64,000 nt of DNA from Actinomadura latina NBRC 106108 (GCF_001552195.1 NZ_BCQS01000019.1:62001-126000), one strand, 5' to 3'; counted from the stretch's first letter, positions 48,945 through 63,982 are shown. Notes: generated by a model not told the origin, from the sequence alone. Made by a program: numbers and translations.

Positions 48945-51392
48945 TCAGGTGGCGTTCACGGCCACGTCGTCCAAGACGAAGCTCGTGTAGAGGGCGGAGT
49001 CCTCCGTGCCGGAGAACGAGAGCGTGACGGTCCGGCCCGCGTAGGCGGAGGCGTCGATGCTCTTCTGGACGTACCCGGAGTTGGCGTCGAGGTTGGAGAA
49101 GGCCGCGACGGTGCTGCCGCCGATCTTCACGGTGAAGTTGTCGTAGGCGGTGACGCCGGTGGTCTCCTGCGTGTCGATGTGCACGTAGAAGGTCAGCGTC
49201 GCGTTACAGCCGGACGGGATCGTCACCGACTGCGTGGCCGAGTCGGTGTGGGAACTGCCGTAGCCGTCGAACCAGGCGTAGTGCGTCCCGGAGTGGGCGC
49301 TCTCACCGTCGCTGTTGGACGACACCACGCCGGACGTGGTGGTCCACGGCGACGTCCCGCTCTCGAACCCGCCGTTGGACACCTTGTTCCCCGGCGAGGA
49401 GCAGCCTCCGCCGGGCGGGTTGACCGTCCAGGTGAAGGTCGCGGTGCCGGTGAGGCCGGACGTGTTCTTCGCGGTGACCGTGACGGTGCTGGAGCCCGCC
49501 GTGGTCGGGGTCCCGGAGATCACGCCGCTGGACGCGCCGATCGACAGCCCGGCCGGCAGCCCGGTCGCGCTGTAGGACAGGGTCTGGCCGTTGGGGTCGC
49601 TGGCCTGGACGGCGAGGTTCACCGCCGTGCCGACCGTGCTGGTCTGGTTCCCGGGGTTGGTGACGCGCGGGCTGCCGCCCTGGCCGGGGCACGTGCCCGG
49701 CACCGGGTCGGAGCCGGTGACGTCGACCGCCGCCCAGGCGGCCATCACGGTGTTGTACTCGGTGCAGTGCGTGCCGTACAGGTCGGCCGCCGCCTTCAGC
49801 GAGTCCGTGCGCGCGTCGGCGTAGTCCTCGTTGCTGTTGGCGTAGGACGCGAGGGCCTTGAACCAGATCTTGGCGGCCTTGTCGTTCCCGATCCCGGTGA
49901 CGGTGGAGTTGTTGCAGGTCGGGCTGTTGCCGTATCCGTGGTCGCCGCTGCCGACGGCGGTCAGGAAGAACCAGTGGTTCAGCGGGCCCATCGAGTAGTG
50001 CGGGTCGAGGCCGCCGTTGCCGCTGTCCCAGCAGTTGGGCGACTGGCCGTCCAGCGACGGGTTGTACATGTACCGCAGCGGGTCTCCGTTGCCGAAGATG
50101 TCGATGAGCTCGCCCATCGTGTAGTCGGGCGTGTCGACGGGATTGCCGGCGTAGAACTCCACCATCGTCCCGAAGATGTCGCTGGTGCCCTCGTTCATCC
50201 CGCCGGTCTCGCCGTTCTCGCCCCAGCCGACGAGCGCGCCGCTCACGCCGTGGCTCATCTCATGCCCGGCGACGTCGATCTCGACCAGCGGCCTGGCGTT
50301 GCCCTCGCCGTCGCCGTAGGTCATCTGGGAGCCGTCCCAGAAGGCGTTGACGTAGGCGTTGCCGTAGTGGGTGCGGGACGGGACGCCCCGGCCGTCGCCG
50401 AAGATGCCGTTCCGGTCGTGGACGTTCTTGAAGTAGTCGAACGTCATGGCGGCGCCGTAGTGCGCGTCCACGCCGGCCGACGACGGGTCGGAGTTGCTGC
50501 CGTTGCCGAACACGCCGGTGGAGTTGCTGAACGTGGTGCCGGTCCCGGACGTGGCGTGGTTCAGGTTGGTGGTGAACCCGTTGCCGTGCGACGGGTCCTT
50601 CATCGACCAGGTGCTGCCGGACTGCGTCAGGTCCAGGTTGACGGTGCCGACGTAGATGCCGTGCCCGCTGCCCTGGGTCAGGGCGGTCCGGGTGGCGGCG
50701 GCCGGCGCCGACCGGACGCCGGACGGCACGAACGTGGAGACCGCGTCGTCGCTCTGGACGACGCGGCCCTTCCGCGCGTCCACCATCACGTGCAGCCTGC
50801 TGGGCGTCTGGTCGGCGCGGACGCCGGACACGACGGTCTGCCAGACGAGCGTGGCCGACCGCCCCTCCATCTTGATCGCCAGCTTGGGCTTCGAGACGGA
50901 CGAGACCTTGCCCTTGAGCTGCTTCCGGGCGAGCCGGGCGGCGGCCGAGGCGCCCACGGAGGGCGTCGTCCGGATCGCGCCGGCGGTGTCGGACGCGGTC
51001 TCCAGCGCGCTGTAGGAGCCGTTCGCCTTGAGGTGGACGACGAGGTCGCCGCCGTAGACGGGGAGCCCGCGGTAGGTGCGGTCGAAGCGGACGTCGGCCG
51101 AGCCGTCGCGGTCGACGGCGACCGACCTGACCTTGAACCGCTGCCCGCTGACGCGGTGCGCGCGGCCCGGGTGCGCGGCGATGGCCTTCTGCGCCCTGCC
51201 GATGGCGCGCTTGCGGACGGACGGGGACGGGTCGAGTGTGAAGGGCGCGTCCGTGAAGGCGGAGGGCCCGGCGGGCTGGCGGGGACGGGGTGGGGCCTGC
51301 GGGGTGGCCGCGGCCTCCTGGGCGAGGACGACGCCGGTCAGCGCGACGAGTGCCGCCGCTGACGTGGCGATCGCGAGGATCCGTTGGGACAT
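48945..51392 (-). CDS. Secreted M4 (thermolysin-like) metalloprotease
   Basis: 815 residues. A signal peptide is followed by an FTP/PepSY inhibitory propeptide (about 45-215) and a thermolysin domain (about 235-570). HEMSH lies at 377-381 with the third zinc ligand E401 in GGMNEGTSD, the exact thermolysin spacing. A putative-Ig (He_PIG-type) domain (VTNPGNQTSTVGTAVNLAV to FTWTV) and a C-terminal beta-sandwich module complete it. It degrades extracellular protein. The ATG at 51392 gives a normal signal peptide. The C-terminal module is the one found at the N-terminus of the neighbouring M1 enzyme. Confidence 0.94.
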   Translation of the reverse strand: MSQRILAIATSAAALVALTGVVLAQEAAATPQAPPRPRQPAGPSAFTDAPFTLDPSPSVRKRAIGRAQKAIAAHPGRAHRVSGQRFKVRSVAVDRDGSADVRFDRTYRGLPVYGGDLVVHLKANGSYSALETASDTAGAIRTTPSVGASAAARLARKQLKGKVSSVSKPKLAIKMEGRSATLVWQTVVSGVRADQTPSRLHVMVDARKGRVVQSDDAVSTFVPSGVRSAPAAATRTALTQGSGHGIYVGTVNLDLTQSGSTWSMKDPSHGNGFTTNLNHATSGTGTTFSNSTGVFGNGSNSDPSSAGVDAHYGAAMTFDYFKNVHDRNGIFGDGRGVPSRTHYGNAYVNAFWDGSQMTYGDGEGNARPLVEIDVAGHEMSHGVSGALVGWGENGETGGMNEGTSDIFGTMVEFYAGNPVDTPDYTMGELIDIFGNGDPLRYMYNPSLDGQSPNCWDSGNGGLDPHYSMGPLNHWFFLTAVGSGDHGYGNSPTCNNSTVTGIGNDKAAKIWFKALASYANSNEDYADARTDSLKAAADLYGTHCTEYNTVMAAWAAVDVTGSDPVPGTCPGQGGSPRVTNPGNQTSTVGTAVNLAVQASDPNGQTLSYSATGLPAGLSIGASSGVISGTPTTAGSSTVTVTAKNTSGLTGTATFTWTVNPPGGGCSSPGNKVSNGGFESGTSPWTTTSGVVSSNSDGESAHSGTHYAWFDGYGSSHTDSATQSVTIPSGCNATLTFYVHIDTQETTGVTAYDNFTVKIGGSTVAAFSNLDANSGYVQKSIDASAYAGRTVTLSFSGTEDSALYTSFVLDDVAVNAT

Positions 51393-51497
51393 GGGGATGG
51401 ATGTCCTTTCACCACTGAAGGAGGGAGCCCGTGGTGACGGGGGTGACAAGCGCGAGTGTGCGGAGACCGGGGCGATTTACATAGCCTGACGAAGAAT

Positions 51498-51517
51498 GCA
51501 TAGGGATATCCCTATGC
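51498..51517. promoter_or_regulatory. Perfect 20-bp palindrome upstream of M4 protease
   Basis: Arms GCATAGGGAT and its exact complement meet without a spacer. It lies 105 bases upstream of the M4 start and 6 bases after the LAL regulator stop. A TATGTA-like -10 (CAGGCTATGTAAAT, minus strand) lies between it and the M4 gene. Operator for the protease gene is the best reading; a terminator for the regulator gene is less likely because the centre is AT-rich and loopless. Confidence 0.6.
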
Positions 51518-51522
51518 GCGCC

Positions 51523-54336
51523 TCAGCGGCCGGAGACGGCGAGCCGGGCGACGTCCACCCGGGAGCGGACGCCGAGCTTGCGGAACGTCCGGGTGAGCGC
51601 GGCCTCGACCGTCTTGGTGCTGAGGAACAGCCGGGCCGCGATCTCCCGGTTGGTGGCGCCCTCGGCGACCAGCGCGGCGACCCTGCGCTCGATGTCGGTG
51701 AGCACGCCGAGCGGGTCGTCGCCGGCCGCCGGGGGGACCGGCCCGGCGTCGTCGAGCCCCTGCAGTTCGGCCCGGGTCCGGGCCAGCCAGGGCCGCGCCT
51801 CGGCCTTCGCGAAGATGGCCCGCGCACGCAGCAGGTCGGCGCGGCCGCGCCGCGGATCGTCCCGCCGGCCGCGCAGCGCGCCCAGTTCCAGCCAGGCCCG
51901 GCCCTCCTCCAGCCGGTACGGGAGGGCCTGGAGCAGTTCCGCCGCGCGGACCAGCCCGTCGTGCGCCGAATCGAGATCGCCTTCGGCCGCGCGGGCGAGC
52001 GCGGCGGAGCGCTCCAGGACGGCGAGGACGCCGCGCCGTCCCAGCCTGGCGGCCCGCGCCCTGGTCTCGGCGACGAGGGCGGCGGCCTCCCCGGGACGTC
52101 CGACGGCGACGAGGGCGTCGGCGAGGTCGGCGTGCCAGCGCCGCAGCGACGGATCGCCGAGCCCCTGCCCGGCCTCCATCGCCTGGACCTGCCCCAGCAC
52201 CCGCACCGCCGCCCCCGCGTCGCCGAGCTGCAGCCGGACGAGGCCCTCCGCGTGCAGCGCGCGCGGCAGGAACAGCTGGTCGCCGTCGTCCGCGCTGTGC
52301 TGGACGGCCTGCTCCGCCGCCGACAGCGCCCGGCCGAGGTCGCCGCCGGCCGCCTCCGCCAGCGCCAGCGCGTACCAGGACGGCCCCTGGCTCAGCCCCG
52401 AGTCCTCGGCCAGCTCCAGGCTCTGCCGGGCCACGCCGAGCGCCTGCCGGCAGCGGCCCTGGTAGATCTCCACCTGGGTCATGCAGTACAGGCACATGCA
52501 CAGGCTCTCGACCACGCCGCGCTGGCGGACGCTGTAGATCAGGGCCCGCAGCTCGGCGCGCGCCTCGTTCACCCGGTCGTGCATCAGATGGTGCCGGTGC
52601 TTGAGGTAGACGGGGCCGTTGTGATGCCACATCACGTGCGGTTCCTGCGGCTCCGCCAAGGCCTTGCGGAGCGTCCGCTCGGCGTCCGGATGCCCGAGGA
52701 ACAGCTCGATGTTCGCCTGCTTGGCCAGCGCGAACAGCTCGGTCCTGCGGTCCCCCGCCAGGGCGGCCAGCTCGGCGGACCGGCGGGCGTGCACGTGCGC
52801 GGCCTTCGCGGAGCCCCGCACCATCCACGCCCGCCAGCTCAGCCGGTAGTGCAGCGGCGCGAGCAGCGACGGGTCGCCGCGCGCGTCCTCCATCGCCTTC
52901 GGGAAGACCTCCTCCACCTCCGCGAGGGCCTGGCCGGACGAGTCCAGGACGACGATCCAGGCGCGGACCCGGTCGCCGGGCCGCGCCGTCATCTCCAGGA
53001 CGCGCCGGGCGAGCCGCCTGGCCAGCGGGTAGTCGCCCGCCGCCACGGCGTCCTCGGCGGCGCGCAGCCGCCGGCCGACCGCGGCGTCCCCGGCCGCCTC
53101 GGGGGTGTGGTCGGCGGCCAGCTCGCCGAGCTGGGCGGCGGTGGACAGGCCGCCGCGGCGGCGCGCCACGGCCGCGGCCTCCGCCAGCGTCTCGGCGATC
53201 CGCCGGTCCCGGCCCGACGTCAGCCGGGCCAGGTGCAGGGCACGTTCCACCGGGTCGCGCACCGCCTGGGACAGCGCCCGGTGCACCGCCTTCCGCTCGG
53301 TGGTCTCGGCCTCCGCGTAGATGACCGCCGACAGCAGCGGATGGGTGAAGCGGATCGTCCCGCCGGCGTCCACGTCCACGATGCCCTGCCGCTCGGCCTC
53401 CGCGAGGTCGGCGCGGCCCGTCCGGCGCAGCAGGTCGACCGACGGCCGGCTCGCCGCGCTGGCCATGACGAGCGTCTCGCGGGTGCCGGGGGACAGCGCC
53501 GCCACGCGTTCGCGGATCAGCACCGAGAGGCTCTGCGGGATGGGCGGCTCGTCGGTCTCCGGATGCTCCAGGACGCTGCGGGCCAGTTCCACGGCGAAGA
53601 ACGGGTTCCCGCCGCTGACCTCGTGGATCCGCGTGAGCCGCGACCGCGGCCAGGTCCGGCCGAACCGGTGGCCGAGCAGGATCGCCAGCTCGGTCACCGA
53701 CATGGGCGGCACCCGGACCGTCAGCGCCGGCCGCGGGCACAGCCCGGCCGCGTCCCGCCACCGGCCGCCGCCCTCGCCCGCCGCGGGCCCGGCGGGATCG
53801 GCGGGCTCCGGCCGGGCGGAGGCGACGATCCGGAGCCGCGGCGCCAGCCCGGCCGCGCGCCGCGCCACGAAGGCCAGCAGCTCCCCGGACGGACGGTCCA
53901 GCCACTGGGCGTCGTCGACCAGCACCAGTCCGGGCCGGTCGGCGCACAGCATCCGGAAGGCGTGCAGGACGCCCAGCCGGAGGTTCAGCACGTCCCGCTC
54001 CCCGGTCGGGACGTCGTGCTGCAGCAGCGCGGACCGCAGCGCGTTCCGCTCCGGCCCGGGGAGGCGGCCCGCGACCTCGCCGACGGCCTGCGAGATCAGG
54101 TCGATGAGGCCGAGGAACGGCAGGTGGTGCTCGGTCTCGGCCGGGCAGCAGGCGAAGACGCGGTAGCCGGCGGCGGCGTGCTCGTCCGCCAGCACGGACA
54201 GCAGGGTGGACTTGCCGATCCCGACGGGGCCGGACAGCAGGACGCCGCCGCCCCCGGCGAGGTGGCCGCGCACCTCGCCCAGCACGTTCGCGCGGCCCAT
54301 CGCGTTCTTTCCGGCCGGCTGGACCCCATACGTCAT
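51523..54336 (-). CDS. LAL-type LuxR-family transcriptional regulator
   Basis: 937 residues, typical of large ATP-binding LuxR (LAL/MalT-like) regulators. P-loop GPVGIGKSTLL at about 34-44, Walker B GLVLVDDAQWLD, a long TPR-like helical middle, and a C-terminal LuxR helix-turn-helix (DIERRVAALVAEGATNREIAARLFLSTKTVEAALTRTFRKLG). GGAGG six bases before the ATG. It lies between the M4 protease (same strand) and the divergent carboxylase, so either could be its target. The palindrome after its stop may be its site. Confidence 0.93.
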   Translation of the reverse strand: MTYGVQPAGKNAMGRANVLGEVRGHLAGGGGVLLSGPVGIGKSTLLSVLADEHAAAGYRVFACCPAETEHHLPFLGLIDLISQAVGEVAGRLPGPERNALRSALLQHDVPTGERDVLNLRLGVLHAFRMLCADRPGLVLVDDAQWLDRPSGELLAFVARRAAGLAPRLRIVASARPEPADPAGPAAGEGGGRWRDAAGLCPRPALTVRVPPMSVTELAILLGHRFGRTWPRSRLTRIHEVSGGNPFFAVELARSVLEHPETDEPPIPQSLSVLIRERVAALSPGTRETLVMASAASRPSVDLLRRTGRADLAEAERQGIVDVDAGGTIRFTHPLLSAVIYAEAETTERKAVHRALSQAVRDPVERALHLARLTSGRDRRIAETLAEAAAVARRRGGLSTAAQLGELAADHTPEAAGDAAVGRRLRAAEDAVAAGDYPLARRLARRVLEMTARPGDRVRAWIVVLDSSGQALAEVEEVFPKAMEDARGDPSLLAPLHYRLSWRAWMVRGSAKAAHVHARRSAELAALAGDRRTELFALAKQANIELFLGHPDAERTLRKALAEPQEPHVMWHHNGPVYLKHRHHLMHDRVNEARAELRALIYSVRQRGVVESLCMCLYCMTQVEIYQGRCRQALGVARQSLELAEDSGLSQGPSWYALALAEAAGGDLGRALSAAEQAVQHSADDGDQLFLPRALHAEGLVRLQLGDAGAAVRVLGQVQAMEAGQGLGDPSLRRWHADLADALVAVGRPGEAAALVAETRARAARLGRRGVLAVLERSAALARAAEGDLDSAHDGLVRAAELLQALPYRLEEGRAWLELGALRGRRDDPRRGRADLLRARAIFAKAEARPWLARTRAELQGLDDAGPVPPAAGDDPLGVLTDIERRVAALVAEGATNREIAARLFLSTKTVEAALTRTFRKLGVRSRVDVARLAVSGR

Positions 54337-54591
54337 GTGCGGCCTCCGAACGCCCGGCGCGGCGATGACCCCGCCGCGGACGGTAAACCTCTCCGCCACC
54401 GCCGTCAAGATCCCGGGGGAGGAGCACGGCGGGCCGGGCGCGGCCGGGCGCGGTTTTGCAGGTTTCCCACAACTGAAGGCGCTCAGCGTGCGATGTCTGC
54501 GACATGGCGCTACGGGCCGGTAGGCGGAAAGGTGGCAACGTCTGGGGCGCCGTCGCGGCGCGCGCAGTGGTCTACAGGAGGGCTCGGTCGG

Positions 54592-60060
<5,469 letters not shown>

Positions 60061-60104
60061 CGGCGGCCGTGCCCCACCGAGGTACCGGTAGGGCACGGCC
60101 GCCG
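60061..60104 (+). terminator. Terminator after carboxylase gene
   Basis: Perfect 14-base stem (CGGCGGCCGTGCCC and complement) with a 16-base loop, starting directly after the stop codon. Confidence 0.9.
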
Positions 60105-60480
60105 TTCCGCTTCTGCCCGTAGCCGATATCGGCCACAGACCGCCAGAGGCCATTACCCCCGGCACAACGAACCCGACACCACGGGATAAAGCGCACACCA
60201 TGCCGGTGACACGCGCCCCTCCCGCCGGGGTTTCCTGTTTCCTCTTGTGGCCAAAGGTGGAAATATGACGATTTCGAACGGCATTCTGCACTATTAAGGG
60301 ATGAACGCTATATACCTAGTCATCGGGGCCCGCAACACGACCGAACTCTGGGATGCCGGTTATAGCCGGACGCCACCCCGTGTTTCGTGTAATCTCGTGG
60401 GCCTTCCGAAACCATCTTGATATGTGCAGCGTCAAAGCTCCCGACCCGTCAGGCGACCGCTCGTTCTGGAGGAGGAATCT
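60105..60480. other. Promoter-containing gap before the envelope operon
   Basis: About 375 bases that are markedly AT-richer than the rest of the window. TATATAC at 60309-60315 is the best -10 candidate, and CCGGT-TATA-GCCGG (60356-60369) is a short imperfect dyad. A 90-codon frame from 60353 overlaps the next gene out of frame and is not supported. GGAGGAGG near 60468 is the ribosome binding site of the next gene. Confidence 0.45.
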
Positions 60481-61215
60481 GTGCCTTACCCCGGAGCGAA
60501 GGGCCGACCGGAGGCATGGACTGCCCAGCCCGAGAAGCCGGAGAAATATCCTCTACGTCATCGATGGGCTGATTGGCGAGCCGGCCGCGCCGACCGAAAG
60601 ATCATCGTGTCCGATGCGGCCATGATTTCCTCCTACCCGCAGCTGCCCTATCTCCAGCGTCTCCGTGCGGAACGCAACGCAATGCTGAGTACCGAGTACC
60701 AGCGGGCCGAGGTCGCGCTTTACGGGCTCACCGCCGAGCACCGTGAGGCGGTGACGGAGCGGGAGAACCTGAGACGCGCGCTCAGAACGGCGGAGGAGCA
60801 GTTCAAGGAAGCGTCGTTGGAGCCGACCGAGGAGCAGCTCGGCCGACGCGGGCACGCCGAACGCGACCCCGACCGCTGGACGGACGGGGACGTCCGCGAC
60901 CGGCAGGAGCGCCGGTACCGCAACCGGCGGGACCGGGCCGACGCCGAGCGGCGGCGGGTGGCGGACGAACTGGAGCGCGTCGCCCAGCACGTCGCGGGGC
61001 ACGGCCGGGAACTGCGGGCGTGCTGGGACGTCCACCTTGCCGGCGCATGGCGGATCGTCCACTACTACGCCCGCCGCGAGGCCGGCTATCTGCGGTCCCT
61101 CGCCCGCCGCAACAAGAACTGGCCGGATGTGGTCGAACTGCTCGAGCCCTTCGGCCCGGAACTGCCCGAGTGGCTGACTGTCCCGCCCGATCCTGAAACC
61201 GAGGAGGCACCATGA
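60481..61215 (+). CDS. Helical protein, envelope operon gene 1
   Basis: 244 residues, no membrane segment. Long charged helices, probably coiled coil, from about 65 to 190 (RLRAERNAMLSTEYQRAEVALY, RYRNRRDRADAERRRVADELERVAQHV), then a Trp-rich C-terminus (ACWDVHLAGAWRIVHYYARREAGYL). GTG start with GGAGGAGG five bases upstream, a very strong site. The stop overlaps the next start (ATGA). No family recognised. Confidence 0.8.
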   Translation: MPYPGAKGRPEAWTAQPEKPEKYPLRHRWADWRAGRADRKIIVSDAAMISSYPQLPYLQRLRAERNAMLSTEYQRAEVALYGLTAEHREAVTERENLRRALRTAEEQFKEASLEPTEEQLGRRGHAERDPDRWTDGDVRDRQERRYRNRRDRADAERRRVADELERVAQHVAGHGRELRACWDVHLAGAWRIVHYYARREAGYLRSLARRNKNWPDVVELLEPFGPELPEWLTVPPDPETEEAP

Positions 61216-61847
61216 CCGGCTGGCTGCGCTCCCGCATCGCGCGGCGCACCGAAATGGTCGGAGCCCGCCCGCCCGGCCTCCTGTCCTGGTGGTACCGGCG
61301 CGCGGACCGGCGCATCGTCGCGCGCGGCGGCGCGATCCCGGGAGCGGACGCCGTGACCGAGCACCTGCCGCCCGCCGAACCGTTCGTGCCCACCGAGGTG
61401 AACGCCGACACGGTGACCCAGCTGATCGTGCAGCGCGCGGCGGGCATGCTGCCGGGCGGCGTGGACGAGATGACCGGGCACGTCCTCGACAACCTGATCA
61501 ACTCCCGGGTCGACCAGTGGCGCGCCCGCGTGCTGAAGGAGCACGCCGTCTACCTCGCGGCCGCGCGCTACCGGGAGCGGGAGGCCATGGCGACGCTGAA
61601 GCAGCAGGCGGTGCTGCTGAAGCAGACCGAGCGCCGGCTGCTGGAGACCGAGATCGCGCTGAACGCGGCGGTCTCCCGGCTGCTCGGCAAGGCATCCGCC
61701 AACGAGGCGGCCGGAAGGCGCGAGCGCCGCAGGAGCGGCCGGCTGCTACGGCTGTGGACGCGCGGCACCGGGCTCGGCGGACGAGGCCGGGGCCGCGGCG
61801 CACCGGCCCGCAGCGTGGCCGCGACGGGAGGGGAGCACAATGTCTGA
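61212..61847 (+). CDS. Helical protein, envelope operon gene 2
   Basis: 211 residues. The middle (about 60-165) is helical and coiled-coil-like (VDEMTGHVLDNLINSRVDQWRARVLKEHAVYLAAARYREREAM, then LLKQTERRLLETEIALNAAVSRLLG). Both ends are Arg/Gly rich, and no transmembrane helix is seen. It is coupled to gene 1 by ATGA and its 3' end overlaps gene 3 by eight bases. Probably a soluble partner of the membrane protein; no family recognised. Confidence 0.8.
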   Translation: MTGWLRSRIARRTEMVGARPPGLLSWWYRRADRRIVARGGAIPGADAVTEHLPPAEPFVPTEVNADTVTQLIVQRAAGMLPGGVDEMTGHVLDNLINSRVDQWRARVLKEHAVYLAAARYREREAMATLKQQAVLLKQTERRLLETEIALNAAVSRLLGKASANEAAGRRERRRSGRLLRLWTRGTGLGGRGRGRGAPARSVAATGGEHNV

Positions 61848-62721
61848 CCAGCGCACGGCGGACACGGAGCGCGAAGAGGACGAGCCCGCCTCCCCCGATC
61901 AGCAGACGTGGGCGCCGTGGGGCGGCGCCGATCACGCGGACCCGGTGCTGCTCGCCGGACGGCCGTCGACGATCTACATCTACGCGGTGGCGCTGCTGCT
62001 CGCAGTGATCGCCGACTTCACGGCCTTCTATCAGGTGCTCGAACTCGTCATGGCCGACCTCTACGAGGTCCTGGTCTTCCTGATGGTCGCCGGTTTCACC
62101 GGTGTCGTGCTCGCGCTGGCGCATTTCGCCGGGCAGTTGTTCCGAGACCGGCGGGCGGGTGACGCCTCGGCGAGCAGCCTGGTCACGCACGCCTGCCTCA
62201 TCCTCGCCTGGCTCGCGCTGGGGGCGCTCGCCTTCTGGGTCAGGTACAATACCGACGCCCACGCGGACGCCGGGGCCTCGTCCGGACTGTCCGTGTCTGG
62301 GACGCCCTCCCCCTCGCCGGCCGGCTCCGGCGGGCAGTCGACGCTGCAGGGCGCCGCGATCTTCGCCGGGCTGTACCTGGGCACCGGCCTGGTGGCCATG
62401 GTCGGCGGTTACCTGACGCACAACCCGCTGCGCGACGGGTTCGTGCGGGCGCTGCGGCACCACCGCGCGGCGACCGAGACGCACGCCATCGCCAGCCGCC
62501 GCCACGAGATCGCCGCGGCGATCTCGGAGTTCCGCACCGCCGAGATCGAGGCCGCCGAGCGGGTGGTCGAGGAGTCCATCCGGGCCCACCTCGCGCTCGC
62601 CGAGGAGCTCAAGCAGGTGGCCCGGCTGGAGATCACCCGGCGGCTGCAGGACGTCTCGGCCACGGACAACGTCTTCACCGACGACGCCCGGCCGTACACC
62701 TACCGGCCGTTTCCCAACTAG
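61840..62721 (+). CDS. Four-helix membrane protein, envelope operon gene 3
   Basis: 293 residues. Transmembrane segments at about 46-66, 76-97, 113-134 and 171-192, with a Ser/Pro/Gly-rich outer loop (SVSGTPSPSPAGSGG) between the third and fourth. A cytoplasmic helical tail of about 100 residues (IAAAISEFRTAEIEAAERVVEESIRAHLALAEELKQVARLE) looks able to pair with the coiled coils of genes 1 and 2. Overlap with gene 2 shows coupling. No family recognised. Confidence 0.8.
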   Translation: MSDQRTADTEREEDEPASPDQQTWAPWGGADHADPVLLAGRPSTIYIYAVALLLAVIADFTAFYQVLELVMADLYEVLVFLMVAGFTGVVLALAHFAGQLFRDRRAGDASASSLVTHACLILAWLALGALAFWVRYNTDAHADAGASSGLSVSGTPSPSPAGSGGQSTLQGAAIFAGLYLGTGLVAMVGGYLTHNPLRDGFVRALRHHRAATETHAIASRRHEIAAAISEFRTAEIEAAERVVEESIRAHLALAEELKQVARLEITRRLQDVSATDNVFTDDARPYTYRPFPN

Positions 62722-62752
62722 CACCCCCGACCAGCACCCAAGGAGTCGTCCC

Positions 62753-63949
62753 ATGACCCAACGGCGCGTCACCGCCCTGTCCGGGGCAGTGCTGCTCTGC
62801 CTGACCGCCTGCCTCGCATCCTGCAGCCAGGAGGACGAGGCCGGGGCGTTCCCGGCCACCCGGTGCTTCGCTGAGCGTCCGGCGCCCCTCGCGCTCGTGG
62901 TCGGAGCACGGTCGAACGTGCCAGAGACCCGCTTCCCCGACGTCACGATGCCGCTGCTGCGCCTCGCGGCGAAGTCCGGACAGGAGATCTCGCTGATCCG
63001 CGTGGACGGCAGGCCCAACGTCATCAAGCTGCCGCCGTTCCACACTACGGCGAAGAACGACAAGGCGAAGAACGCGGTGCTGGACGGCTACATCGGCGAA
63101 ACCGTGCGCCCCGCGCTGGCGGGCAACGCCGCGGACTCCGTCCACGCCCGGGCCCCCGAGGCGGACGACCTGACGGCGCTCACGCTGGCGGCGGCGGCCG
63201 TGCCCGACGGCGGCAACATCATCATGGTGGACTCCGGCCTGCAGACCACCGCTCCGCTGGACTTCCGCCAGACCGGCCAGTTCTCCGCCGAACCGGACGA
63301 GATCGTCAAGTTCCTCACCGACCGGAAGCTGCTCCCCGACCTGCACGGCCGGAACGTGCTGCTGTCCGGGTTCGGGTACGCGGCCGCACCGCAGGAGACG
63401 CTCAGCCAGGAGTGGCGCACGAAGGTCATCGGGCAGTGGAGCGCCATCGTCAAGGCGGGCGGCGGCTGCATCGCCGTCGATCGCGAGCCCAACACGAGCA
63501 CCGCGCTGCCGGGGCTGCCGCCGGTCACCCCGGTGAAGCTGCCGCCGGCCCCCACCTTCACCGGCTGCGGTGACGCCGCGCTCACCGCCGCCAACAAGGT
63601 CGGCTTCGTCAAGGGCACGGACGAGTTCGCCGACCCCGCGGGCGCGAAGAGCACACTGGGCAAGCTCGCGGCCGTGCTCACCAAGGGTGACCAGCGGTTG
63701 CGCCTCATCGGCAGCACCTCATCCGAGGGCGGCGACGCGATCAACGACCCCCTCTCCGAGCGGCGCGCGGAACGGGTCAAGAAGGAGCTGGCGACGCTCG
63801 GCGTCGCGGCGGACCGGATCACCGCGGAGGGCGCCGGCGCGCATCTCGAAGGCCGCGAGAAGGACATCGGCCCCGGCGGAGTGCTGCTGCCCGGACCGGC
63901 GGCGGCGAACCGGAAGGTGGTCGTCCGGCTGCCGAAGTGCACGAGCTGA
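62753..63949 (+). CDS. OmpA-domain lipoprotein, envelope operon gene 4
   Basis: 398 residues. Lipobox LASC at 21-24. The middle domain (about 40-240; LALVVGARSNVPETRFPDVTM, NIIMVDSGLQTT, VLLSGFGYAAAPQ) has a von Willebrand/alpha-beta look. The C-terminal OmpA domain is LRLIGSTSSEGGDAINDPLSERRAERVKKELATLG ... AEGAGA, the peptidoglycan-binding signature. It would sit on the outer face of the membrane holding the cell wall. It follows gene 3 by 31 bases and completes an inside-to-wall set of proteins. Confidence 0.85.
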   Translation: MTQRRVTALSGAVLLCLTACLASCSQEDEAGAFPATRCFAERPAPLALVVGARSNVPETRFPDVTMPLLRLAAKSGQEISLIRVDGRPNVIKLPPFHTTAKNDKAKNAVLDGYIGETVRPALAGNAADSVHARAPEADDLTALTLAAAAVPDGGNIIMVDSGLQTTAPLDFRQTGQFSAEPDEIVKFLTDRKLLPDLHGRNVLLSGFGYAAAPQETLSQEWRTKVIGQWSAIVKAGGGCIAVDREPNTSTALPGLPPVTPVKLPPAPTFTGCGDAALTAANKVGFVKGTDEFADPAGAKSTLGKLAAVLTKGDQRLRLIGSTSSEGGDAINDPLSERRAERVKKELATLGVAADRITAEGAGAHLEGREKDIGPGGVLLPGPAAANRKVVVRLPKCTS

Positions 63950-63982
63950 TCCCGCACGGGCGACGGAGGGGAAGCGCGCGGC

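Noticed and set aside
51496..54591. About 1000 extra codons upstream of the carboxylase in the same frame
   Set aside because: They are antisense to the LAL regulator and have shadow composition; the biotin carboxylase domain starts right at GTG 54592 with a good ribosome site.
60353..60625. 90-codon plus-strand frame before the envelope operon
   Set aside because: Overlaps the well-supported gene at 60481 in another frame, lacks a ribosome site and shows no domain.
60481..63949. Envelope operon as a Zorya (ZorAB) defence system because of the OmpA domain
   Set aside because: No MotA/ExbB-like ZorA motor, no ZorC/ZorD or helicase is present, and the OmpA protein is a secreted lipoprotein rather than a one-helix ZorB.
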